DNA from: Clostridia bacterium
GTDB taxonomy: Bacteria > Bacillota > Clostridia > Christensenellales > Borkfalkiaceae
DNA: 61,880 nt
Direction: 5' to 3'
Assembly: GCA_017462735.1 (NCBI GenBank)
Contig: JAFTQO010000010.1
Location: 1 to 61,880, forward strand
The position numbers and the translations under genes were made by a program. The notes under the pieces are model-generated. The model was not told where the DNA came from, ran no database searches, and was given only the letters and a program-made list of their open reading frames with translations. This document shows positions 40,516-47,331 of this stretch, piece by piece (within the stretch, counting starts at the first letter, position 1; every line of letters starts with the position of its first letter).

Positions 40516-41928
40516 ATGAAGAAGTGGTTTTTAGGGTTACTTAGTGGATTGTGTGTGGCGACTTGCGCGCTGGGTTTTGCAGCGTGTAATGATTCTGGTG
40601 GGGACGGCGAAGGTGGTGGATTCAGCAAGGGATTGGAATATACGTTGTCAGCCGACCAAAATTCTTACATAGTGACGGGTATTGGCACTTGCGAGGATAC
40701 AGAGTTAATTATTCCTGCGACGCACAAAGGCAAACCTGTGACGGCAATTGGCGATAATGCGTTTGAAATTTGCGATTATTTAACAGAAATTGTCATCCCT
40801 GACAGTGTAACAAGTATCGGAAATTATGCGTTTTGGTATTGCGTTGTTTTAAATGAAATCGTCATTCCTGACTCAGTTACGAGTATCGGTGGTGGGGCGT
40901 TCGCGTCTTGTTGGCATTTAAATGAAATCGTCATTCCCGACTCGGTTACGAGTATCGGTGGTGGGGCTTTTCATGATTGTGAAAGGTTGATTATCTATTG
41001 TGAGGTTGCAAATCAGCCAAGTGGCTGGTATAACGAATGGAACGGTTGTTGGAACGATGGTGCTGGCCCTGTCGTATGGAATTGTAAAAATAATGACGTC
41101 GCAGACGATGGGTACATTTATAGTGTAATAGGCGGATTGCGATATGCGCTCAAAGACGGCGAAGCAATGGTAACGAAGCAATATAAGTATAGTACGTCGA
41201 TTACGTCGGTAACTATCCCTATAAGTGTCGCTTATAAAAACTGTGTTTATGCTGTAACAGGTATCGGTTCGTTTTACGGATATTTTGGTTTGACGGAAAT
41301 CGTCATTCCCGAAAGTGTAACGAGGATTGACGACGCTGCGTTCGCACGTTGTGAAGGTTTGACGATTTATTGCGAAGCGGCAAGTCGACCAGATGGCTGG
41401 GCGTTGGAATGGGAGGGTGATAATCCTGTCGTATGGGATTGTAAAAATAACGACGTTGCAGACGACGGGTATATTTATAGTGTAATAGGCGGATTGCGAT
41501 ATGTGCTCAACAAAGACGGCAAAGCGGCAGTGGCAGAGCAAGCGGTTTTTATCACGGAGGCAACCATCCCTGCCAGCGTCACTTATAAAGGCTTTGTTTA
41601 TACTGTAACGGGTATTTTGGAGAATGCGTTTGCGGGATACAGTATGTTGACGGAAATAGTCATCCCCGACTCCGTAACGTATATCGGCTATCGTGCGTTT
41701 GCTCAGTGCATTGGTTTGAAGGAAATAATCATCCCCGATCCATACATTGGTGAATATGCGTTCGATGGATGTGATAGTTTGATTATTTATTGCGAGGCGG
41801 CAAGTGATCCCTGTAAGTATAACGATTGGAATCCCGATAATCGTCCCGTTTATTGGTACAGCGAAACTCAGCCGACGACGGAAGGTGATTATTGGCGCTA
41901 TGTAGACGGCGTGCCTACGAAGTGGTAA
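40516..41928 (+). CDS. BspA-type leucine-rich-repeat lipoprotein (cassette-2 cargo)
   Basis: 470 residues with a lipoprotein signal (Cys24 after GFAA) and a Gly-rich linker. BspA-like LRR_5 repeats of 23 residues follow (LTEIVIPDSVTSIGNYAFWYC type), in blocks separated by a beta unit that begins CKNNDVADDGYIYSVIGG and occurs twice (about 196 and 315). Such proteins are surface adhesins or host- and matrix-binding proteins; a binding partner cannot be deduced. The promoter contains the XRE-2 operator. Codon use is more AT-rich than in housekeeping neighbours, suggesting a mobile or fast-evolving gene. Confidence 0.88.
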   Translation: MKKWFLGLLSGLCVATCALGFAACNDSGGDGEGGGFSKGLEYTLSADQNSYIVTGIGTCEDTELIIPATHKGKPVTAIGDNAFEICDYLTEIVIPDSVTSIGNYAFWYCVVLNEIVIPDSVTSIGGGAFASCWHLNEIVIPDSVTSIGGGAFHDCERLIIYCEVANQPSGWYNEWNGCWNDGAGPVVWNCKNNDVADDGYIYSVIGGLRYALKDGEAMVTKQYKYSTSITSVTIPISVAYKNCVYAVTGIGSFYGYFGLTEIVIPESVTRIDDAAFARCEGLTIYCEAASRPDGWALEWEGDNPVVWDCKNNDVADDGYIYSVIGGLRYVLNKDGKAAVAEQAVFITEATIPASVTYKGFVYTVTGILENAFAGYSMLTEIVIPDSVTYIGYRAFAQCIGLKEIIIPDPYIGEYAFDGCDSLIIYCEAASDPCKYNDWNPDNRPVYWYSETQPTTEGDYWRYVDGVPTKW

Positions 41929-41937
41929 CAACGAAAT

Positions 41938-41967
41938 AAAAGACGGCTCAAAAGAGTCGTCTTTTTA
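41938..41967. terminator. Terminator between BspA-like and WYL genes
   Basis: AAAGACGGCTC/GAGTCGTCTTT stem with one mismatch, an AAAA loop and T/A flanks, between convergent genes. Confidence 0.8.
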
Positions 41968-41968
41968 T

Positions 41969-42901
41969 TTACTCGTATAAAGCGGCGGTTTTGGTGAGTT
42001 CCGCTTTAATTTTGTCTTTGAGGGATTGCGGGGATAATACCGTTACCCCTGCGCCAAAACCGATGATTTTCTTTGGCAATGCTCCGTCGTTTGGCAGGCG
42101 CACGTTCGCCGTCCATTTCTCACCCGATTGCTTGACGTTTTCCACGCCCAGCCAGTCTTGTACATCCAAGAGGGCGGTTTCGTCTACTTGCAGGCGCACG
42201 TCAATCGCCTCGCTCTCATCCACCCAAAAATGCAAGGGCAAGTCCTCTTTTTTAAAGGCTTTTCGCGTAAAGGTTTCCCCTGTGGCAAAGGTGGCGTAGA
42301 TACGCCCCAAGCGGAAGAGGCGGAAATCTTTTTGTTTTAAGCAGTAGGCGTACACGTACCACACGTTTTGCTTTAAAATGAGCAAATGCGGCTGTATTTT
42401 TCTACGCGAGGCGACGCCTGCTCTGTCGCGGTACTCTATTTCCACCGTTTGCGCGCGGTGGATGCAATCGCTGATATAGCGCATCTTATCGGCAAATTTT
42501 TGCGTGTCCCCCCACGTCCCGCCGTCAATGAGCAGGGTAGAACTTTCCCCGCCGACAAAGGCGGTGTCCGCGCTCAGCGGCTTGCGACTAGCGGTCAGTT
42601 TTTTCTTCGCCGACAAAAACCTTTCTTCGGGCAATTGCGCATAGGTTGCGTCCAACGCTTCGATGGCGGCGGTGTATTCCGTTTGGTTCATAAACCCGAC
42701 GGGCAATCGGTAGTTGTCGGAGATACAAATCCCGCCCCCTCTGCCACGCTTTACGTAGATAGGCACGCTGAAAGAAAGTTCGTCTACGTACCGATAGATG
42801 GTACGGGTAGAGGTCTCGTATTTTTCGGCTAGTTCGCTAGCCGTGACCTTGCGCTTTTGCAAAACGTCCATTAAAACGTCGAGTAACGTCGAAAATTTCA
42901 T
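41969..42901 (-). CDS. WYL-domain transcriptional regulator (HTH_11)
   Basis: 310 residues: an N-terminal DeoR-like winged helix with KRKVTASELAEKYETSTRTIYRYVDEL (about 16-41 in parts), then a WYL domain in which LLILKQNVWYVYAYCLKQKDFRLFRLGRI holds the ligand-binding core, and a C-terminal WCX-type extension. WYL domains sense nucleic acids or small ligands. It is divergent from a 59-aa gene, and a dyad covers both promoters. GAGGG lies about 6 bases before the ATG. Confidence 0.92.
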   Translation of the reverse strand: MKFSTLLDVLMDVLQKRKVTASELAEKYETSTRTIYRYVDELSFSVPIYVKRGRGGGICISDNYRLPVGFMNQTEYTAAIEALDATYAQLPEERFLSAKKKLTASRKPLSADTAFVGGESSTLLIDGGTWGDTQKFADKMRYISDCIHRAQTVEIEYRDRAGVASRRKIQPHLLILKQNVWYVYAYCLKQKDFRLFRLGRIYATFATGETFTRKAFKKEDLPLHFWVDESEAIDVRLQVDETALLDVQDWLGVENVKQSGEKWTANVRLPNDGALPKKIIGFGAGVTVLSPQSLKDKIKAELTKTAALYE

Positions 42902-42933
42902 ATTTTCCCTCTTTTTTGTGAATTGATAAAAAT

Positions 42934-42962
42934 ATTTTACTAAATATACCGTATTTTGTCAA
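42934..42962 (-). promoter_or_regulatory. sigma-A promoter of the WYL gene
   Basis: Minus strand TTGACA (42957-42962), a 17-bp spacer and TAAAAT (42934-42939). The spacer contains the left half of the inverted repeat at 42948-42972. Confidence 0.8.
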
Positions 42963-42972
42963 GTTTTACGGT
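42948..42972. promoter_or_regulatory. Inverted repeat, probable WYL operator
   Basis: ACCGTA (42948-42953) and TACGGT (42967-42972) with 13 bases between them, so the half-sites are 19 bp apart. One half lies in each of the two divergent promoters. Confidence 0.6.
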
Positions 42973-42979
42973 CTATAAT
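42951..42979 (+). promoter_or_regulatory. Promoter of the 59-aa gene
   Basis: TATAAT at 42974-42979 with a poor -35 (GTATTT, 42951-42956) at 17 bp. The weak -35 beside a regulator site hints at activation, though TTGTCA at 42956 is also near. Confidence 0.5.
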
Positions 42980-43012
42980 ATGCTTACAAAAAGCAAAAAT
43001 GAGGAGAAAAAG

Positions 43013-43192
43013 ATGACTCAATTTGACAAATACGTAGAAAGTTTGGCGCAAAGAGGGCGAGAAAGACGGTTGAACGCCGCCAACCTTGCCCTGCAAAAGA
43101 GCCTGAGAGAGCGCACGGAAGAAGAGGTGTACGACAGCATTTATCGTCGCTTAGGGGTTGCCGCTCAAAAACAGCCTGTCGTTTTGGCGTAA
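43013..43192 (+). CDS. Small protein of unknown function, 59 aa
   Basis: An ATG at 43013 follows GAGGAG. The 59-residue product starts MTQFDKYVESLAQRG and is mostly helical and charged, with a short hydrophobic-Pro tail (QPVVLA). There is no membrane segment and I recognise no family. It is divergent from the WYL regulator and sits just before the tyrS promoter, so it is probably the WYL regulator's direct target. Confidence 0.65.
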   Translation: MTQFDKYVESLAQRGRERRLNAANLALQKSLRERTEEEVYDSIYRRLGVAAQKQPVVLA

Positions 43193-43206
43193 AGGCGTGA
43201 AAATAC

Positions 43207-43235
43207 TTGACAAACACCGCTAAAAGGGGTACACT
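43207..43235 (+). promoter_or_regulatory. sigma-A promoter of tyrS
   Basis: TTGACA (43207-43212), a 17-bp spacer and TACACT (43230-43235). Only 38 bases separate it from the start codon, so there is no room for a T-box. Confidence 0.85.
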
Positions 43236-43272
43236 AAAAAGGTACTTTTTTATCGAAAAAAGAGGTGTACGT

Positions 43273-44469
43273 ATGGCTAAAAACGTAATGGATACTTTAA
43301 AAGAACGCGGCTTTGTCAAGCAGACGGTTTTTGAAGAAGAATTATACGAAAAATTGGGCAACGAAAGCGTGCCTTTCTATATTGGTTTCGACCCCACGGC
43401 AGATTCCTTGCACGTCGGGCACTTTATGCAACTTATCGCGATGTCGCACATGCAAAAGGCGGGGCATAAACCCATTATTTTGATTGGTGGCGGTACGGCA
43501 ATGATCGGCGACCCGTCCGGGCGTACGGATATGCGTAGCATGATGACGAAAGAGACGATTCGACACAACGTAGAGTGTTTCAAAAAGCAAATGTCCCGTT
43601 TCATCTCCTTCGAAGGGGAAAACGGCGCTATTATCGTCGACAACGGCGACTGGTTGTTGGGGCTCAACTACGTGGATTTCTTGCGCGATATCGGCGCGCA
43701 TTTCTCCGTCAACAGGATGCTCTCTGCCGAGTGTTTCAAGCAACGCTTGGAAAGAGGTCTTTCTTTCCTCGAATTCAACTATATGTTGATGCAAGCGTAC
43801 GATTTCCTCGTCCTGCACCAAAAATACGGTTGTTCGTTAGAACTTGGCGGCGACGACCAATGGAGCAACATTTTGGCGGGCGCAAACCTGATTAGGATTA
43901 AGGAGCAAAAACCTGCTTTTGCGATGACGTTCACCTTGCTTACGACCAGCGACGGCAAAAAGATGGGCAAGACGGCAAAGGGTGCGGTTTGGTTGGATGA
44001 AAATAAGACCACGCCTTACGAATTCTATCAATACTGGCGCAACACGGCGGACGAAGACGTCGAGAAGTGTATGAAACTGCTCACCTTCCTGCCGATGGAA
44101 GAGATAGAGGCTCTTTGCGCGCACAAAGACGAGCGTATGAACAAGGCAAAAGAAGTCCTTGCGTACGAACTTACCAAAGAGGTGCACGGCGAAGAACAGG
44201 CGAACCTTGCGCAAAGCCAAGCAAAGGCGGCGTTCGGCGGCGGCGATGCAGAACTTTTGACCAAAGAGGTCGAGGGCGTCGTGACGGTAGTCGACGCAAT
44301 GGTCGCGGCTGGGGTAGCCAAGTCCAAAGGCGAGGCGCGTAGACTTATCGAGCAGGGCGGCGTCAGCGTGGACGATACGAAAGTTGCCGATTGCAATATG
44401 GCAATTCCCGCTAAGGAATTCGTCTTGCACAAAGGCAAAAAAGTTCACTTAAAAATCGTAGTAAAATAA
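43273..44469 (+). CDS. tyrS: Tyrosyl-tRNA synthetase
   Basis: Class I enzyme that charges tRNA-Tyr. About 398 residues: HVGH at 47-50 (the HIGH signature), [16 protein letters not shown] at 230-234 (the KMSKS loop) and a C-terminal S4 RNA-binding domain (about 335-398). The start at 43273 is preceded by AGAGGTG and lies downstream of the promoter. Unusually for a clostridial tyrS, no T-box leader is present. Confidence 0.96.
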   Translation: MAKNVMDTLKERGFVKQTVFEEELYEKLGNESVPFYIGFDPTADSLHVGHFMQLIAMSHMQKAGHKPIILIGGGTAMIGDPSGRTDMRSMMTKETIRHNVECFKKQMSRFISFEGENGAIIVDNGDWLLGLNYVDFLRDIGAHFSVNRMLSAECFKQRLERGLSFLEFNYMLMQAYDFLVLHQKYGCSLELGGDDQWSNILAGANLIRIKEQKPAFAMTFTLLTTSDGKKMGKTAKGAVWLDENKTTPYEFYQYWRNTADEDVEKCMKLLTFLPMEEIEALCAHKDERMNKAKEVLAYELTKEVHGEEQANLAQSQAKAAFGGGDAELLTKEVEGVVTVVDAMVAAGVAKSKGEARRLIEQGGVSVDDTKVADCNMAIPAKEFVLHKGKKVHLKIVVK

Positions 44470-44476
44470 GTAAAGT

Positions 44477-44501
44477 AGGCAGACGGTTTCGTCTGCCTTT
44501 T
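44477..44501 (+). terminator. Terminator after tyrS
   Basis: 9-bp stem AGGCAGACG/CGTCTGCCT with a 4-base loop and a short T run. Confidence 0.75.
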
Positions 44502-44514
44502 GCAAAGAGGAACT

Positions 44515-45144
44515 ATGGATGGCATATTGACGGTGCTTGGGCGTACCGACAGCGAAAAAATCATCGAAAAATCCCGTTTTTTGACGTATAGCGCGCATAT
44601 CGAGAGCGAAGAAGAGGCGCGCGCTTTTATCGCGGACGTTCGCGCTCAACATCCCTTTGCGACCCACGTCTGCTTTGCGTTTATTGCCGATAAAACGGGC
44701 AATATGCAGCGTTTTTCAGACGATGGCGAGCCTCAGGGCACGGCAGGCGTCCCTATCTTAGAGGTGATAAAAAATAAGGGCTTGCGCGAGGTGGTCGTGG
44801 CGGTCGTTCGTTATTTTGGCGGGATAAAGTTGGGGGCAGGCGGCTTGGTCCGCGCTTACTCTTCCTGCGCGGCGGAAAACCTTGCTAGCGCGGAGACCGC
44901 TCTTTTGGAGATGAGCGTCGAGGTGGAGATATCCGTAGACTATACGGGGATAGACGCCTTGCAAAAATACCTTTCCACCCGTACCTGTATCCCCATTTCT
45001 TGCGATTATGGGGCAAAGGTTACGACCACGGTGGCGATCAAATCGGCGGATAAAGAGGATTTTTCGGCAAGTTTGACCGATTATATGCAGGGCAGAGTAG
45101 AGTTCTCTTTTAAAGAAGAATGCTACCGCGCCTTTCCCGTCTAG
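44515..45144 (+). CDS. yigZ: YigZ/IMPACT family protein
   Basis: 209 residues. The N-terminal UPF0029 domain shows SRFLTYSAHIESEEEA, HPFATHVCFAF, FSDDGEPQGTAGVPIL and VRYFGGIKLGAGGLVRAY; the C-terminal DUF1949 domain follows. The eukaryotic relative IMPACT binds Gcn1; the bacterial role is unclear, with ribosome or proteolysis links proposed. AGAGGAA precedes the ATG. It reads on from tyrS with only the terminator between. Confidence 0.93.
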   Translation: MDGILTVLGRTDSEKIIEKSRFLTYSAHIESEEEARAFIADVRAQHPFATHVCFAFIADKTGNMQRFSDDGEPQGTAGVPILEVIKNKGLREVVVAVVRYFGGIKLGAGGLVRAYSSCAAENLASAETALLEMSVEVEISVDYTGIDALQKYLSTRTCIPISCDYGAKVTTTVAIKSADKEDFSASLTDYMQGRVEFSFKEECYRAFPV

Positions 45145-45171
45145 GAAAACTAAAAAGGCGTAGCGAAAAAA

Positions 45172-45210
45172 ATAAAAGCCGTCCGTGGCAAAACCCACGG
45201 GCGGTTTTTG
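45172..45210. terminator. Terminator of XRE-3 and yigZ
   Basis: An 11-bp GC-rich stem GCCGTCCGTGG with CCACGGGCGGT (two G-T pairs), extended by A-T pairs, between convergent genes. Confidence 0.85.
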
Positions 45211-45211
45211 T

Positions 45212-45415
45212 CTATATGTCGCTAAGGCCAAGTAGATAATCGGCAGAAACGTCCAAAAATTGGCACAACAAATATAGCGTTTCTAAAGACGGCATGCTTT
45301 TGCCCGACTTGTAGTCGGATACGCATTGTTTAGAAACGTTGATGGCGGCGGCAATTTCCACCTGAGATTTTCCGCTTGCTTTTAAGACTTCGTTAAATCT
45401 TTCTTGAAATTTCAT
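45212..45415 (-). CDS. XRE-family repressor (cassette 3)
   Basis: A 67-residue minimal XRE protein: KSQVEIAAAINVSKQCVSDYKSG is the helix-turn-helix and the end reads DVSADYLLGLSDI. The ATG at 45415 has no ribosome site; TATAAT (minus strand, 45422-45427) ends exactly 6 bases before it, again predicting a leaderless mRNA. It is divergent from the zinc-ribbon membrane protein gene. Third member of the cassette family. Confidence 0.85.
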   Translation of the reverse strand: MKFQERFNEVLKASGKSQVEIAAAINVSKQCVSDYKSGKSMPSLETLYLLCQFLDVSADYLLGLSDI

Positions 45416-45435
45416 ACTAAAATTATACGCCAAAT

Positions 45436-45472
45436 AGTAAGTTATTACTTGACAGTAAGTTATAAACTTACT
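45436..45472. promoter_or_regulatory. XRE-3 operators O1 and O2
   Basis: O1 is a perfect 8-bp-arm palindrome AGTAAGTT-ATA-AACTTACT (45454-45472) that fills the cargo promoter spacer. O2 repeats the left arm AGTAAGTT (45436-45443) and continues into TTACT, inside the repressor's own promoter spacer. Confidence 0.8.
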
Positions 45473-45477
45473 ATAAT
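45449..45477 (+). promoter_or_regulatory. sigma-A promoter of the zinc-ribbon protein gene
   Basis: Perfect TTGACA (45449-45454), a 17-bp spacer and perfect TATAAT (45472-45477). Confidence 0.9.
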
Positions 45478-45509
45478 AGAGATAATAATCTATTTTTAGG
45501 AGGAAGATT

Positions 45510-46982
45510 ATGGAAAATGCTACGACGGGCAGAAAATGCCCTAATTGTGGAGCAACGGTTGTAGAAGACTCGAAGTTTTGCAGTAACTGCGGCTATGCCT
45601 TTACGGCAATAAAACCGCCGCAAACGGTGCCTGGTGAGGAGAAGTCTTGCACTAAGTCGTTGCAAGTAGCCAAGACGGCAAAGACAGGTTTTTGGATGCG
45701 CGTCATCCCTGCGTTGCTTTTCATGTTGTTTACGGCGTTGACGTTTGTCTTTATGGCGTGTCCGTTTGCGCTTGACCCGATCTTTAAGGAAAGTGTAGGC
45801 AACGTGTACGAAATGGCGGGGGACGAACTGCTTGGGCTTCAAGACTGGGCGGTCACCTTTGTTGTTTTTGCGTGTTTGTTTTTGGTGGTAGGGGTCGTAT
45901 ATGTGCTGTCTGTGACGGTACTGCGCAGAGAGTGGCGTTTTAAAAGTGAACTTTTCTTATACGATATTTTGCTTTGGTTGACGATTGCCATTTATGTTTT
46001 GTACGCTGTATTGTCTATCGCTTGCTTGATTTTGCTTGGTGACGAGGGTTATGGTGGGTCTACTTTCTGCGTACTTATCCTCATTTTCTCTTTGTTGTTT
46101 GCAGGCGGTAACTTGGTTTGTTTTATCCTTTCTAAAAAGCCGTTTGCTGTACGCTTAGAAAACCCGAAAAAAGAAGTTGTGCAATCCGTTGAGCCGACAG
46201 AACCTGTACTTTTAAAAATCCAATTAGATGCCGAAGGCGATAGACAAATCAAAGAATATTTTAAAAAGAGTCGTATTTCTTCGAGATTGACCATTTTTAT
46301 TTTGCTCCCTCTTGTTGCGATTGCTTGGTTTATATTTGCATTTTCAGTGGGTGATATATCGGATGTGGAGAGTGTGAGATACCACGTTGAGGGGGATTCG
46401 GTAAACTCAGCGGCAGTGGTCGTAGTTGTTTCAGTCTTGTGTCTTATCGTAGGGATAATTTTTAGTTCAAAACGGGTAGGTAAGAAGTACTCGGAAAATA
46501 CATCAAATCCTTTGTATCGTGCGGTATGTAAAAGTGGCAAAAAAACGCAAGTATTTGCCATTATTTTTGCGGTGGGGGTTCTTTCGATTGTTTGTGTTAT
46601 AGGCGGTTTGTATCTTACGACTTATGGGCGAATCAAAGATATTCAAGCACGCGGTGGATATAGAAACGGTTATTATTATCGCAATGTTTGGGAGTTGTCT
46701 CAATATAATAAGGTGGCGTTGCCGCGGGTGATTGTGTTGTTGGCGGTTTTTGTAGTGACTGTAATTTTTGTCGTTGTTATATTTGCGTTGAGAAAGTCGC
46801 GTAAAAAGGATTTACGTCATCCTTCGCTTGCAATGCATATGGGGTTGTTCACGGTGGAAAATATGGCGGAGATGAAGACCTATCCCAAGAGAGTGAGAAG
46901 GTATCGCCATTCGGTCAAGATGAGAGGTTTTTATCTTTACGATAAAGAAAAGTATGAAAAGTATGCGGCAGAAAACGCGTAA
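45510..46982 (+). CDS. Zinc-ribbon multi-span membrane protein (cassette-3 cargo)
   Basis: 490 residues. The N-terminal zinc ribbon has CPNCG (10-14) and CSNCG (24-28 region) cysteine pairs. About seven hydrophobic segments follow: two pairs between 55 and 185, one near 190-205, and two pairs between 265 and 430. The tail is basic. I recognise no family beyond the ribbon. AGGAGG precedes the ATG and the promoter carries the XRE-3 operator. A cytoplasmic ribbon on a membrane protein suggests sensing or assembly, but no function can be assigned. Confidence 0.8.
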   Translation: MENATTGRKCPNCGATVVEDSKFCSNCGYAFTAIKPPQTVPGEEKSCTKSLQVAKTAKTGFWMRVIPALLFMLFTALTFVFMACPFALDPIFKESVGNVYEMAGDELLGLQDWAVTFVVFACLFLVVGVVYVLSVTVLRREWRFKSELFLYDILLWLTIAIYVLYAVLSIACLILLGDEGYGGSTFCVLILIFSLLFAGGNLVCFILSKKPFAVRLENPKKEVVQSVEPTEPVLLKIQLDAEGDRQIKEYFKKSRISSRLTIFILLPLVAIAWFIFAFSVGDISDVESVRYHVEGDSVNSAAVVVVVSVLCLIVGIIFSSKRVGKKYSENTSNPLYRAVCKSGKKTQVFAIIFAVGVLSIVCVIGGLYLTTYGRIKDIQARGGYRNGYYYRNVWELSQYNKVALPRVIVLLAVFVVTVIFVVVIFALRKSRKKDLRHPSLAMHMGLFTVENMAEMKTYPKRVRRYRHSVKMRGFYLYDKEKYEKYAAENA

Positions 46983-46989
46983 AAGGGTA

Positions 46990-47018
46990 TTGACAGCCTA
47001 AATCAGGTATGGTATAAT
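46990..47018 (+). promoter_or_regulatory. sigma-A promoter of a short RNA
   Basis: Perfect TTGACA (46990-46995), a 17-bp spacer and perfect TATAAT (47013-47018). It is followed about 75 bases later by an intrinsic terminator, with no ORF between. Confidence 0.9.
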
Positions 47019-47024
47019 ACGGAT

Positions 47025-47092
47025 ACGAAATGATCCCCGGAAGGTTCTTTCGGGGACGGAGGGGAACTCATTTATGGGTTCCCTATTTTTTT
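47025..47092 (+). ncRNA. Short RNA upstream of the AbiF-like gene, candidate RNA antitoxin
   Basis: About 68 nt between a consensus promoter and a T-run. Hairpin 1 is TCCCCG/CGGGGA (47034-47039 with 47051-47056) with a loop that can form GAA/TTC. Hairpin 2 is GGGAAC/GTTCCC (47062-47067 with 47078-47083) followed by TATTTTTTT, a terminator. A purine-rich linker (ACGGAGG) joins them. Structured RNAs upstream of abiF genes are known (the abiF RNA motif), so an antitoxin role is a good hypothesis. I cannot match it to the published motif by eye. Confidence 0.7.
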
Positions 47093-47145
47093 GGCGTAAA
47101 GAGGAAGGCGCGAGATTCTTTATTTCACATTTCCTTTTCTCTATG

Positions 47146-47281
47146 TCTCCCCTGTTAGGGGAGATGTCGCGAAAGCGACAGAGAGGTTAAAATAAGGCAA
47201 GAGATAAAAGTGAATGGTGAAAAAGTAAAAACCTCTCCGTCAAAATTTGCAAATTTTGCCACCTCTCCTTTGCAGGCGAGG
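47146..47281. repeat. Inverted pair of a hairpin repeat unit
   Basis: The unit at 47146-47188 (CTCCCCTGTTAGGGGAG, then GTCGC-GAAA-GCGAC, then AGAGAGGTT) and the reverse complement of 47229-47281 (CTCGCCTGCAAAGGAGAGG, an AAAATTT-type hairpin, then ACGGAGAGGTT) share their start, middle dyad and end. The two copies face each other around a 40-base spacer. This looks like a known type of small non-coding dispersed element of gut Firmicutes. Confidence 0.65.
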
Positions 47282-47331
47282 CATAAGCGAGTGGGTGGTA
47301 GAGCGTCACAACGGTGACTAATGAGGTGCGT

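Noticed and set aside
40855-40970. CRISPR-like array because of near-identical 69-bp units
   Set aside because: The units are in-frame 23-residue leucine-rich repeats of a coding gene, without unique spacers of constant size.
46983-47092. Known metabolite riboswitch before the AbiF-like gene
   Set aside because: No conserved core of a class I know (fluoride, ZTP, guanidine, SAM, preQ1) could be seen; a short independent RNA is the simpler reading.
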